Of a DNA stretch of 64,000 nucleotides, positions 1-8,622 are shown piece by piece. The stretch covers positions 1 to 64,000 of the forward strand of contig NVTU01000008.1 of assembly GCA_002401685.1 (NCBI GenBank). Reading direction: 5' to 3'. A program made the position numbers and the translations under genes. Each line of letters opens with the position of its first letter. The first letter of the stretch is position 1. The DNA is from Kordiimonadales bacterium (GTDB lineage Bacteria > Pseudomonadota > Alphaproteobacteria > Sphingomonadales > Kordiimonadaceae). The notes below the pieces were generated by a model. That model saw nothing but the letters and a program-made list of their open reading frames with translations. It searched no databases and had not been told where the DNA came from.

Positions 1-583
1 CGATGAACGGGAAAATACCGTTAAAGAATAGGTCACCCATGTGAACCAGGTTAGTTTCTTTAAAGAAGATGAAACTGTCACCGTCAGTATGGCCGTTCTT
101 AGCGTGAATGATGCGCGCGTCGTCACCGTTCAGATGTAGAGACATCTCATCGCTGAAAGTTACCACCGGCAACGCAATAGGGCCATAGGGGTCCATCTGA
201 TTATTGAAGGCCTTCAGGAAAGCGCCTTTTGTCAGCTGTTGTCTCACATTATCATGCGCAATGATCACTGAGCCCGTTTTACCGAACGCTTCGTTACCGC
301 CGGTGTGGTCGCCGTGATAATGTGTATTGATGACATAGCGGATATCTTTGTCAGAGATTTTGGCGATCGCCGCCCTGATGCTATCATTCATTCGCGCAAA
401 CTGATCATCAATGATGAAAACACCGTCTTCACCAGCCGATACACCAATATTTCCGCCTTGACCGAAAATAACATAGACGTTGCCGCGGAGTAGTTCGGCC
501 TTAACTTCTGCCGTTTGCGCCTGCGCGGCACCTGCGAGAGTTAAAGCGGCAATACCGCCAATTACTATCTGCCTGATTTTCAA
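1..583 (-). CDS. Secreted metallo-beta-lactamase-fold hydrolase (3' end outside window)
   Basis: This gene is missing from the ORF track because its stop lies before base 1. Translated from a TTG at 581-583 it starts MKIRQIVIGGIAALTLAG, a signal peptide ending near AQA, so the enzyme is probably periplasmic. The zinc motif HYHGDH sits at about residues 88-93, followed by GHTDGDS near 164-170 and HMGD near 181, the usual order of metal ligands in the MBL fold. A GAGGAGG Shine-Dalgarno about 7 bases upstream supports the TTG start. The substrate is unknown: the family covers lactamases, quorum-quenching lactonases and other hydrolases, and the N-terminal 194 residues do not decide among them. 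Confidence 0.85.
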   Translation of the reverse strand, partial: MKIRQIVIGGIAALTLAGAAQAQTAEVKAELLRGNVYVIFGQGGNIGVSAGEDGVFIIDDQFARMNDSIRAAIAKISDKDIRYVINTHYHGDHTGGNEAFGKTGSVIIAHDNVRQQLTKGAFLKAFNNQMDPYGPIALPVVTFSDEMSLHLNGDDARIIHAKNGHTDGDSFIFFKETNLVHMGDLFFNGIFPFI

Positions 584-798
584 CTGAGCCTCCTCATTTT
601 TATCGTTTTTCTATAGGTGCGTATCATAATTAGCGCCTACGGCTGGTCAATTGAATTCAAAACGATCCGCGCGCAAGGCAAACTAATCTGACCTATGCCC
701 GCAAAAGGCCATGCTTTTTCTGTATTAGCCTTTGCTCAGCCAGTGGTTTTTGGCTACATGAAACAGAGACCTATTTTTTTGAGACTTAAGGGGGACCC

Positions 799-2025
799 AT
801 GGCCGCACAAAAGGTCATTGCCGTTGTATTTGGCGGTCGCAGTGTAGAGCACGACGTAAGTGTGCTAACGGGCTTGCAGTTCCTTGAGGCGCTAGACCCC
901 ACAAAATATACTGGACTACCGGTTTATATCGACCCGCTTGGCCAGTGGTGGACCGGAAGCGCGCTTACAAAGCGCAGCCGCTATCCTATAGCCGCAGGTA
1001 CCGCGAAAGACCTAACCCAGCTCACGCTTGACCTTGCAACGCCCGCAAGTGGCCGCCCCCAGTTCATTACCTTCCAAAAAGGATTGATGGGTGAGAAGCG
1101 CACGAACATCCCTTTTGATCTGATCGTTCCAGCCATTCATGGCTCTAACGGGGAAGACGGCACCTTGCAGGGCTTGCTTGAGTTTGCTGACATTCCTTAC
1201 ATAGGCTGCCGTTCGCTGGGCTCTGCCGCAACCATGCATAAGATTTTCGCGAAAAATGCTGCCCGTGCTGCAGGTATAAACGTATTGCCCGAACTTTCAG
1301 TGAAACGCCCCGCGAAAGGGAGTTTTCTGGATCCGGCGACCCTAGAGGCCGACCTTAAGTCAGCTTTTGGCGCTATAGAGTTTCCGCTGATCGTAAAGCC
1401 CTGCAATCTCGGCTCAAGTGTCGGTGTCGGAAAAGCAGACGATATGGACGCTGTTATTTCATCTCTGATGACAGCCTTCAGGCTGGATAACGAAGCGCTT
1501 GTTGAACCCTTCGTAGCCAATCTGGTTGAATATAATATCGCAGTCAGGCGAGCACCGACCGGTGCGACGGTTACGTCCGCGATCGAACGCCCAGTTCGCG
1601 AAGCGGAACTACTTGATTTTAAAAACAAATACCTCGCGGGCGGTGCGCCTGGTGGGCCAAAACTGGATGCCGCACCTAGCGAAGGCATGGTTTCCCTGAA
1701 CCGCACCCTGAACCCGAGCGAGCTGTCCGACAAACAAAACAGCTTTATCCGCACCAGCGCCTCAAAGCTGTTTGACCAATTGTCCTTGGCTGGCAGCGTG
1801 CGCGTTGATTTTCTCTGCAATGAAAAAACCGGTGAGATCTGGCTTAACGAAGCCAATACAATTCCTGGCTCCTTCGCGTATTTCCTTTGGGAGGCGGCTG
1901 CAAAGCCTATCAGTTTCCTTACTCTCACCGATGAGCTGATCCAGGAAGGCTTTGCCTTGTCCGCGGCGCGGCTCGGTGCGACGGACACTAAGTCGGGCGG
2001 CGCAACTATATTTGCAGCGGGATAA
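799..2025 (+). CDS. D-alanine--D-alanine ligase-like ATP-grasp enzyme
   Basis: The protein has the Ddl N-terminal motif FGGRSVEHDVS (residues 11-21), an ATP-grasp core, LLDFKNKYL near residue 272 (the usual YxxKY loop) and LNEANTIPGS near 350, matching the metal-binding NxxPG region. Known family members join two D-Ala residues, or D-Ala and D-lactate/D-Ser, for peptidoglycan precursors in the cytoplasm. At 408 residues it is longer than a typical 300-370 residue Ddl. The start follows an AGGGGGAC Shine-Dalgarno. It is not beside mur/fts genes but heads a cassette with a hydrolase and a MurF-like ligase, so it may be a paralogue with a different product. The specificity is not readable here. 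Confidence 0.85.
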   Translation: MAAQKVIAVVFGGRSVEHDVSVLTGLQFLEALDPTKYTGLPVYIDPLGQWWTGSALTKRSRYPIAAGTAKDLTQLTLDLATPASGRPQFITFQKGLMGEKRTNIPFDLIVPAIHGSNGEDGTLQGLLEFADIPYIGCRSLGSAATMHKIFAKNAARAAGINVLPELSVKRPAKGSFLDPATLEADLKSAFGAIEFPLIVKPCNLGSSVGVGKADDMDAVISSLMTAFRLDNEALVEPFVANLVEYNIAVRRAPTGATVTSAIERPVREAELLDFKNKYLAGGAPGGPKLDAAPSEGMVSLNRTLNPSELSDKQNSFIRTSASKLFDQLSLAGSVRVDFLCNEKTGEIWLNEANTIPGSFAYFLWEAAAKPISFLTLTDELIQEGFALSAARLGATDTKSGGATIFAAG

Positions 2026-2029
2026 GCGA

Positions 2030-2788
2030 ATGAAGTCCCCTGCACCTTGGCATGTCGAAACCATAGGCTCAACGGGCACGCCGCTTGTTTGGCTGCACGG
2101 CTGGGGCTATGATCACAAAGGGTTAGGGCGCATTGCTGCCTTGTTTGAAGCACGCAATATAAACCAGCTTTATGATCTGCCTGGCTTTGGCCAAACGCCG
2201 ATGATGCATGAAGGCGCCTCTACTTCAGACTATGCTGATCGCCTTGTTGAACTATCCCCAAAAGACCAAAAATCTGTTCTTATCGGCCACAGCTATGGCG
2301 GTAGAATAGCCGTACAATATGCCGCTAAATACCCCGACCGTGTTTCTGCGATCGTGCTTATTGCTGGCGCAGGCCTACAGCGAAAAAGATCCCTATCCTT
2401 TAAAATTAAAGCAAGTTATCTGCGCATGATAGGTCGTTTAGCACGGCTATCTGACAGGATTGTAAAAACAAATTTGCGCGAAGCCTATACCGCCCGCTTC
2501 GGTAGCGCAGACTATAAAAATGCAGGGCCTTTACGGGCCACGCTCGTAAGCGCAGTCACCGAAAACCTGACAGCAGAAGCCGCCAACGTAAAGTGTCCAG
2601 TTTTGCTGATATACGGCGCAGAAGACACAGACGCACCGCCTGAGATCGGCAAACACTACGCAAAGCTGATGCAAAAGGCGCGATTTGTTGAACTTGCGGG
2701 CTATGATCATCATGATATTCTGCAGCGCGGCGCCTACCAGTGCGAAGCGCTTATCAAAAGTTTCCTGAAGGAAATACCCGATGCCTGA
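2030..2788 (+). CDS. Alpha/beta hydrolase of the Ddl-like/MurF-like cassette
   Basis: I place the start at the ATG at 2030, four bases after the ddl-like stop; the longer ORF in the track reads back into that gene. The 252-residue product has an oxyanion stretch LVWLHGWGYD, nucleophile elbow GHSYGG (Ser about residue 88), an acid candidate in YGAEDTDAPP and the catalytic His in GYDHHD, which is a complete hydrolase triad. There is no signal peptide, so it should act in the cytoplasm. Its 3' end overlaps the next gene by eight bases, indicating translational coupling. The substrate is unknown; the neighbours suggest an amino-acid or peptide ester or amide linked to a cell-wall-like precursor (inference). 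Confidence 0.8.
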   Translation: MKSPAPWHVETIGSTGTPLVWLHGWGYDHKGLGRIAALFEARNINQLYDLPGFGQTPMMHEGASTSDYADRLVELSPKDQKSVLIGHSYGGRIAVQYAAKYPDRVSAIVLIAGAGLQRKRSLSFKIKASYLRMIGRLARLSDRIVKTNLREAYTARFGSADYKNAGPLRATLVSAVTENLTAEAANVKCPVLLIYGAEDTDAPPEIGKHYAKLMQKARFVELAGYDHHDILQRGAYQCEALIKSFLKEIPDA

Positions 2789-4532
2789 GATACCGCCACA
2801 GCTAATGATCATCGCCGCTGGCGCCCTGCTGGCCCTTTGGTTTTCAGTCGAACGTGGCCTGAGCCTGATGATGTTTTTCCAGCAGGAAGAGTATGACGGC
2901 CCGCGTTTTATCGTTTGGCTAAAAGAAAAGCGCGGTTTCGACAAAACAGCTAGTCTTTGGCTAAGTGCTGCTGTGCTTATAGGCGTGGTTTCGCAGATCT
3001 TGCTTTCGCAGACTGAAAGCAGCATAGCCCTTGCAGGGTTTGCAGCTCTTATTTGGCCAATGCTTGCCCTCAGCTTTGTGGTAGGAAGCTTGAAGTCACG
3101 CACAGTACGAAAAAACTCAAAAAAGCCTCTGGTTCTCACTACCCGTGCCAAACGCATCCTTTCGGTATACGTGCTTTTGGCGCTGGGTTTGTTCGCACTA
3201 GTTACTTTGATTGCCTTGCTTGCGCCCAAAGGCAGCGAGTATGCGATCCGGTTCGAAAGCGATAGCGGCAGTATATTTGATTATATTGGTTTCGTACAGC
3301 TGACCTATGATTGGCAACTTGTTACGACGGCTTTGTTATTGCTCTTATTCGTTCAGACGCTGCCATTCTTATTGGTTGGCGCAAACAAAGTTTTGGAACC
3401 GTTTGAAGAACGCGTGAAAGCCCGCTTTCGGGACGAAGCCCTAGAAAAGTTTGCAGAGTTAAAACCAAAGACAATCGCGATTACAGGCTCCTACGGGAAA
3501 ACATCCACGAAGCACATCCTCGCTCACATCCTCGGAGCGGCAGCGCCAACACTTGCTACCCCAGGCAGCGTCAATACCGAAATGGGCATCACCCGCGTGA
3601 TCCGCGAAAGCCTGACGCCCGAGCACCAGTTTTTCATTGTTGAAATGGGCGCATACGGCCCCGGTTCCATAGCACGGCTTTGTAAATTGACACCGCCCGA
3701 TATTGCTATGATTACAGCCTTGGGCCCGGCGCACTATGAACGGTTCAAATCACTCGACACCGTGGCCCGAGCCAAGTTTGAACTTGCAGAGGCCGTATTT
3801 CTGCAGGGCGGAACAGCGATCGTCAATAAAGACGGCATGGACGAAAAGCTTCTTATCGAGCGCATGGCTGCCGTACCAGGTAATTACAGCCTTGTGGGCA
3901 AGGATGGTGCGCTTTCTCTTACCGCAACCACCATGGATAAAAATGGTCTCACCCTGCAGGTCTCTGAAGGTAGCGAAACTCACACACTAAAAGCACCGCT
4001 TTTTGGCTACCATCAAGCTGGTAACATCCTTCTAGCAGCAGCTTGTGCCCGGGCGCTTTCTTTACCTTGGACTGCCATTAAAGGTGCGCTTGCTTCGGTC
4101 CCGCAAATTCGCTTTCGCCTTGAGGTTAGCAAAAATACTGGGCAACCCACCCTTATCAATGACGCCTACAACAGTAACCCCGTAGGGTTCGCCGCAGCGC
4201 TCGAATGCTTGGACACGTTAGTGGAAGATAGTGGGCGCCGTATCTTAGTGACACCCGGAATGGTCGAGCTCGGCGAAAAACATGACCAAGAACATGAACA
4301 TCTCGGAGCGCTTGCAGCAAAACACGCGGATATTATTGTAGTTGTTACACCTGCGCGTATTCCCACCTTCATGAAGGGGCTGGAACAGAACAATGATGGC
4401 TCGGTAACAGTGATGACATTCGACAAGCAGGAAACCGCTGAAGCTTGGGTGAAGCGCAATTGGAAAGCCGGCGATGCCGTACTTTTCGAAAATAATCTAC
4501 CAGATCTTTATGAAGCCGACTTTAGCTTTTGA
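2781..4532 (+). CDS. Membrane-anchored MurF-like Mur ligase
   Basis: The first 200 or so residues hold about five hydrophobic segments (near 8-28, 55-75, 81-101, 124-147 and 178-200). They are followed by a Mur-ligase core: P-loop ITGSYGKTSTKH near residue 234, IVEMGAYGPG, a Mur central domain and the MurF-type NDAYNSNPVGF motif near 458. Mur ligases couple ATP hydrolysis to adding an amino acid or dipeptide to a UDP-MurNAc chain; MurF adds D-Ala-D-Ala. Ordinary MurF is soluble, about 450 residues, and has an N-terminal UDP-binding domain. Here a membrane region takes that place, which argues for a lipid-linked or membrane acceptor (inference). It ends a tight three-gene operon with the Ddl-like enzyme and hydrolase. 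Confidence 0.8.
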   Translation: MPEIPPQLMIIAAGALLALWFSVERGLSLMMFFQQEEYDGPRFIVWLKEKRGFDKTASLWLSAAVLIGVVSQILLSQTESSIALAGFAALIWPMLALSFVVGSLKSRTVRKNSKKPLVLTTRAKRILSVYVLLALGLFALVTLIALLAPKGSEYAIRFESDSGSIFDYIGFVQLTYDWQLVTTALLLLLFVQTLPFLLVGANKVLEPFEERVKARFRDEALEKFAELKPKTIAITGSYGKTSTKHILAHILGAAAPTLATPGSVNTEMGITRVIRESLTPEHQFFIVEMGAYGPGSIARLCKLTPPDIAMITALGPAHYERFKSLDTVARAKFELAEAVFLQGGTAIVNKDGMDEKLLIERMAAVPGNYSLVGKDGALSLTATTMDKNGLTLQVSEGSETHTLKAPLFGYHQAGNILLAAACARALSLPWTAIKGALASVPQIRFRLEVSKNTGQPTLINDAYNSNPVGFAAALECLDTLVEDSGRRILVTPGMVELGEKHDQEHEHLGALAAKHADIIVVVTPARIPTFMKGLEQNNDGSVTVMTFDKQETAEAWVKRNWKAGDAVLFENNLPDLYEADFSF

Positions 4533-4569
4533 TATTCACATTTAGGTAATGAAATAAGCAGGCAAATGA

Positions 4570-5397
4570 TTAACGGTCTTTATTCACGTCCGTCCGTTCT
4601 AGATTGGCTCTTGCTGCATCAGCGTCCGGCCCAAATTCCGTCAAGGCCAATACTTTAAGCCAGCTTTTCCGCGCCAACGTTGAAAAGCCTTGTACATCCA
4701 TCAAATTAGCACGCTCCAAATGCCCTGCGGTATTCTCAGGATACACCTCCTGAAAGGTATCGAGAGCCGCAAGGGCCTTGCTATAATTGCCGATACCGCG
4801 TGCGGCCGAAGCAATCAAAACTAAAATGTCTTTCCGACCAGAATCGAGCCGTTTAACAGTCTCCAAATCCGTGAGTGCCAACTGGTAATCGTCATCGGCG
4901 GCGGCTATTCTCGCTCGGTCGATCAGCAAATCAAGTGCCTGAGGGCTTTCTTTGGTTACCAAACCAAGGGCTTGATCAATAGCCCCTTCAGCTCTGATAA
5001 TTTCACCAGCCTTCAGCCAGGCCTTGGCTGCTTGCCCGTACATATCCGCCATCATACTGGAACTTGCCACCAAGCGCTTGCCGCCGCGCACAGGCATGCC
5101 CTTGCCGGTCCGCATATCTGTAGCAATTAGCTCCATGCGCGCTGCAGCCTCTTCATATTCCTGCATATGAAACAAACCGACGGCTTCGCAGTGGCGCGCA
5201 GGCACACCGCCCCCTTCATTTTTCCAAACTAAAGCGTTATTAATCGCTTTATCTGGAGAGCGTGCGGCGAGGTCCATACAGTCGCGGTACCGGTTCTCAT
5301 CGTGCCCAGTTTGCGCAGACGCGATGGCCGAAAACCCGAAAAGAAAGGCACCGAGGAAAACCCGAGACAATAAACGAAATGTGACATATATTTTCAT
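4570..5397 (-). CDS. Secreted TPR-type protein of unknown function
   Basis: I take the ATG at 5397 instead of the upstream TTG at 5433; this gives MKIYVTFRLLSRVFLGAF...SAIASAQ, a clear signal peptide. The mature part is helical with repeated A/L-rich 34-residue-like units (for example LIDRARIAAADDDYQLALTDLETV and ALAALDTFQEVYPENTAGHLERA), typical of tetratricopeptide repeats that act as protein-protein scaffolds in the periplasm. Cysteines occur near the mature N-terminus (YRDCMDLA, ARHCEAVG) and could form a disulphide. It is convergent with the MurF-like gene and divergent from the epimerase gene. No function can be assigned. Confidence 0.7.
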   Translation of the reverse strand: MKIYVTFRLLSRVFLGAFLFGFSAIASAQTGHDENRYRDCMDLAARSPDKAINNALVWKNEGGGVPARHCEAVGLFHMQEYEEAAARMELIATDMRTGKGMPVRGGKRLVASSSMMADMYGQAAKAWLKAGEIIRAEGAIDQALGLVTKESPQALDLLIDRARIAAADDDYQLALTDLETVKRLDSGRKDILVLIASAARGIGNYSKALAALDTFQEVYPENTAGHLERANLMDVQGFSTLARKSWLKVLALTEFGPDADAARANLERTDVNKDR

Positions 5398-5468
5398 GCG
5401 CCAGACACTGCAAAAAACCCGTGTCAATTTCAAGGCACAAATTGGCGATCATCCGAAGGCGAACCATC

Positions 5469-6326
5469 ATGACTGCACATCTTTTTGTTCTTGGCCCCGG
5501 CTACACGGCCCTGCCGATCATTGAGAAAGCGCGGAAAAGCGGCTGGAATGTAACCGTGACGGTCCGTTCTGAAAAAACAGATGAAAAAATAGCCCGGCCC
5601 TATAGTCATATCTCTTTTGAAGCTGGGCGGCTTAGTGAGGACGCGGATGTAACACATATCCTTTGCACGATCGCACCGTCAGCAAGCGGTGATCCGTCCC
5701 TTGAGCACTGGTCAAAGTGGATAAGGGATCAGAAAAACCTGCAGTCGTGCCACTATCTTTCAAGCACCAATGTCTACGGTGACCACGGCGGCGCCTGGGT
5801 TGACGAGAATACTAAGCCCGCGCCGTCCTTGGACCGAGGCCATTATAGACTGAAAGCAGAACAGGCGTGGCAGGCCACAGCGGACGCAGCCGGATGCCCG
5901 CTTTTTATCTATAGGCTCGCTGGTATATACGGCCCAGGACGCAACGCGCTAAAGACAATCCTCAGCGGCAAGGCGCGGCGGATCATTAAGAAAGGCCAGC
6001 AATTTGGTCGCATCCATGTGGATGACATAAAAACCGTAATTTGGGCAGCCATGTGCAGCGCGCACAATGGCGGGTTCTTTAGTGTAACCGACGATCTACC
6101 AACCCCGCCTCAAACTGTGATCGAAGCTGCAGCTCGTCTGCTGGGGGTTTCACCGCCCCGGAAGGAAGCCTTTGAAACCGCAAAAATGAGCCCTATGGCA
6201 CGCAGTTTCTATGCGGAGAATAAACGTGTGCGGAACCAAAAGATAAAGGCTGAGCTCGGAGCGGTGCTTCAATACCCAACGTACGAAGAAGGGCTCGCGG
6301 CACTTTTGAAAGACATTGAAAGCTAG
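5469..6326 (+). CDS. NAD(P)-dependent epimerase/dehydratase-like SDR protein
   Basis: The ATG at 5469, after GAAGGCG, gives a 285-residue protein beginning MTAHLFVLGPGYTALP, whose GPGYTA is the nucleotide-binding turn of an extended SDR. An LSSTNVYGDHGGAWV segment and a HYRLKAEQ (YxxxK) segment form the expected Ser/Thr-Tyr-Lys active site. The layout resembles the YeeZ-type group of NAD-dependent epimerase/dehydratase homologues, whose substrates are mostly unknown. It stands alone, with the universal-stress gene convergent downstream. The fold is clear; the reaction is not. Confidence 0.8.
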   Translation: MTAHLFVLGPGYTALPIIEKARKSGWNVTVTVRSEKTDEKIARPYSHISFEAGRLSEDADVTHILCTIAPSASGDPSLEHWSKWIRDQKNLQSCHYLSSTNVYGDHGGAWVDENTKPAPSLDRGHYRLKAEQAWQATADAAGCPLFIYRLAGIYGPGRNALKTILSGKARRIIKKGQQFGRIHVDDIKTVIWAAMCSAHNGGFFSVTDDLPTPPQTVIEAAARLLGVSPPRKEAFETAKMSPMARSFYAENKRVRNQKIKAELGAVLQYPTYEEGLAALLKDIES

Positions 6327-6369
6327 GGTGAAAATAGCATGACAGACAGTATTTCAACCAAACCACGGA

Positions 6370-6894
6370 CTATGCCATCGCATCCACTTGTTCAGATGTC
6401 ATGCTACCCGGCACCAGCATAACAGGGCACGGCAAAGCGCAAATTTCAGCCCCTGAGAAATAATCCACAAGCGGACCAGGTTCGCCCTCAGCGCCAGCGC
6501 CGAGAACAAGGCCAAATATATCGCGTTCACTTTCGATAAACTTGAGGATCTCTGCAGAAGGTTCGCCTTCAACAACAATAACCCTCGGTGTGATGCCGCA
6601 ATAATCATTGAGGCTTTTGGCTACCTTATTCAAAAGGTCTTCGGCATCTTGATACGCTTCATCGCGCATCCGGTCTGCAACACCCAACCAATGCTGAAAT
6701 TCACCCGGCCGAATGCAGTGAAACAATATCAGCCCGCCGCCGGTGATATGAGACGCCCGAGCAGCTGCAAACCTAATCGCTATTTTTGATTCAGGAGAAT
6801 CGTCCACAACAACGACCAGCTTACGCAACCGCCTCCGCGGCGGCCGAATGGGCCCGTGGATTTCCTGGGAATGTTCTTTTTCAGTGTCCGCCAT
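6370..6894 (-). CDS. Universal stress protein (UspA) family
   Basis: After a charged N-terminal tail (HGPIRPPRRRLRK) the protein has LVVVVDDSPESKIAIRFA, the first beta strand and alpha helix of the Usp fold, and ends with LPCPVMLVPG, the usual last strand. The ATP-binding G-2x-G-9x-G(S/T) motif is not clear: the region reads GLVLGAGAEGEPGP, so this may be a non-nucleotide-binding member. I use the ATG at 6894; a TTG at 6930 would add 12 residues. It lies about 40 bases after the DUF2333 gene on the same strand and may share its transcript. The cellular role is unknown. Confidence 0.8.
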   Translation of the reverse strand: MADTEKEHSQEIHGPIRPPRRRLRKLVVVVDDSPESKIAIRFAAARASHITGGGLILFHCIRPGEFQHWLGVADRMRDEAYQDAEDLLNKVAKSLNDYCGITPRVIVVEGEPSAEILKFIESERDIFGLVLGAGAEGEPGPLVDYFSGAEICALPCPVMLVPGSMTSEQVDAMA

Positions 6895-6936
6895 AGCCAC
6901 CAGAGTGCCAGCGACAGGCACATCTGGCAAGCGACT

Positions 6937-7959
6937 TTATTTTAACAGGATATTGGTAACTTCCTTAAGTTGGGTGCGTGCCCGCAGCAAATAGAAGCCC
7001 TGCATAGACAAATGATTGGCAAGCGTGCCATCCGCCGCCCCGTTGTATACTATTGTTGGGTCGAGCGTTGCAGCCATGGTTAGTGAACGGAGCAGCTCGG
7101 TAAAAATGCTTGCAAGCTCGCGGTCAGCAATCACTTTTCTGAAGTCCTGCTCCAGCGCCATCAAGATGACCGTGTACGCATATACCTTGCCCTTCACCTC
7201 GTAGAACAGGTCATCAGCACCAGTGTCCGGCCAAAAGCCGCCTGCGTTTTCGCTGATATAATGTTCTAGTTCAGCAGATGACGCGCCGAGATCAAGCGCA
7301 ATCCGGTCAAGCGTCGCCAGCAAATTATCAGACCGACGCTCGAACACAGCGTTGCCCGCTGCTAAGCGTATATTATAAGCTTTAAACTGATCTGAGCCTT
7401 CACGGTAATAGGTGTCAGACGCCGTTGTCGGTAGCAGGCGTGTGGGGAAATCAACAACCCAGCGGCCCGGTTCTTTTGCCAAGTTTCCGGATGCAGTTTC
7501 GAGATCTTTGTCTGCGGCACTGGAGCCACGTGACCGGCCAAGCTGATCGCGCAATTCAAAGCTGAAGCGCGACAGAGCCTTTAAAATGCCCTTCTGATAA
7601 TTGGGTGTATTATCGAGCCACCACCCCGGCATGAACATCGGGTCATTCGGTGTCCAGTTATGGGTTCGCGTTTCCCGGTCCACCAAATAGACTAGGGCTG
7701 CTACGGATCTTGAACCACCCTCAGGTGTCTCATAACTAAACTGCATAGTATCTTCAATACGGTGCGCAAACGGCATGCCGACAAAGATGTATAAGAAAAA
7801 CACCACAGGTATACCGACTGCGATTTTGCGCCAAACGCTGCCTGATACCGTACGAACCCAGCCGGTGAACCACCGCCAAAGCTTCACAATTAGACGCCCC
7901 GCTGCGCCAAATAATCCTGCTATCTGCTCCTTAAACCAGAGCCATATTTCTTTTGCCAC
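6937..7959 (-). CDS. DUF2333 family inner-membrane protein
   Basis: The 340-residue protein begins with an amphipathic, Trp-rich stretch (IWLWFKEQIAGLF) and has one strong membrane segment, IAVGIPVVFFLYIFVGMPFA, near residues 46-65. The large remainder looks periplasmic. Sequence hallmarks such as SVAALVYLVDRE, NWTPNDPMFMPGWWLDN and FWPDTGADDLFYEVKGK match my memory of the DUF2333 family, found in many alpha- and gammaproteobacteria with no known function. The start ATG follows AAGGAGC. The Usp gene lies immediately downstream, so the two may be co-transcribed. Confidence 0.75.
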   Translation of the reverse strand: MAKEIWLWFKEQIAGLFGAAGRLIVKLWRWFTGWVRTVSGSVWRKIAVGIPVVFFLYIFVGMPFAHRIEDTMQFSYETPEGGSRSVAALVYLVDRETRTHNWTPNDPMFMPGWWLDNTPNYQKGILKALSRFSFELRDQLGRSRGSSAADKDLETASGNLAKEPGRWVVDFPTRLLPTTASDTYYREGSDQFKAYNIRLAAGNAVFERRSDNLLATLDRIALDLGASSAELEHYISENAGGFWPDTGADDLFYEVKGKVYAYTVILMALEQDFRKVIADRELASIFTELLRSLTMAATLDPTIVYNGAADGTLANHLSMQGFYLLRARTQLKEVTNILLK

Positions 7960-8133
7960 AAAGTGCTCCTTGCGTATCGTTACGCTTAATGTCGGTATTC
8001 AAAGCCTAGTAAGCAAGGGTTAATCGATAATTTCGCACTAAACGTTGGCCAGGCACTGCTTTCATTAATCCAGCATTCAGCTTAGATTGGGCATTCTGCT
8101 TAGTATCCTTTGGAATGGCGAAAAACACACCAA

Positions 8134-8547
8134 ATGCAACGTTTTACGAAAAACTCTCGACTTGTTGCGGCCCTTGCCTTTTGCATATTTGAAGGCGGGG
8201 CTAGCATTGCCCAAGATGAACAGTCCGAGAATACTGAAGCCGCACCTCCTGAGGAAAGTACCAACGAAAGCCGCTGCGTAAAAACCGACAGCATTGTCAG
8301 ATATAAAGTTGAAAGTGATACTGCTGTACGGCTTTTCCTGCGCGATGACCGGCAGATTGTGTTGCGAGTTAAACGGTTTTGCCCACAACTTCATTTCCAC
8401 CGCTATATGTCCTACACGCCCGTTGACGGCCGCATCTGTGCGGGAGAGGACGACATAAAAACCCGAGCGGGCCTTGCCTGCCGTATCGAAAGTCTCACTC
8501 CAGCCTCAAACCTCATCGCCCTTACTGCGGCCGCTGGGGCAAAATAA
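8134..8547 (+). CDS. Small secreted protein of unknown function, DUF6491-like
   Basis: With the ATG at 8134 the product starts MQRFTKNSRLVAALAFCIF and has a signal peptide ending near SIAQ. After an acidic linker (EQSENTEAAPPEES) the mature domain shows four spaced cysteines in RCVKTDS, RFCPQL, RICAGED and LACRIES. This pattern resembles small periplasmic DUF6491-type proteins, where a C..C..C-D..C-x-I arrangement is common, but I am not certain of the family. It sits just upstream of the DUF952-pyrD pair on the same strand with about 75 bases between. Function unknown. Confidence 0.6.
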   Translation: MQRFTKNSRLVAALAFCIFEGGASIAQDEQSENTEAAPPEESTNESRCVKTDSIVRYKVESDTAVRLFLRDDRQIVLRVKRFCPQLHFHRYMSYTPVDGRICAGEDDIKTRAGLACRIESLTPASNLIALTAAAGAK

Positions 8548-8622
8548 TAACGCTATGCTCCCGTTACGCTCACACGAATGCTGGCTCTTGCACCTGCGGG
8601 CAAAGCCGCCTATTGAACGGGC

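Noticed and set aside
1197-2153. 318-residue minus-strand ORF opposite the Ddl-like gene
   Set aside because: It is antisense to a gene with clear motifs, shows no domain, has Ser/Arg-rich composition typical of a shadow frame, and runs past the end of the real gene without a ribosome site.
2531-3229. 232-residue minus-strand ORF over the hydrolase/MurF-like junction
   Set aside because: It has shadow-frame composition and lies opposite two well-supported coupled genes.
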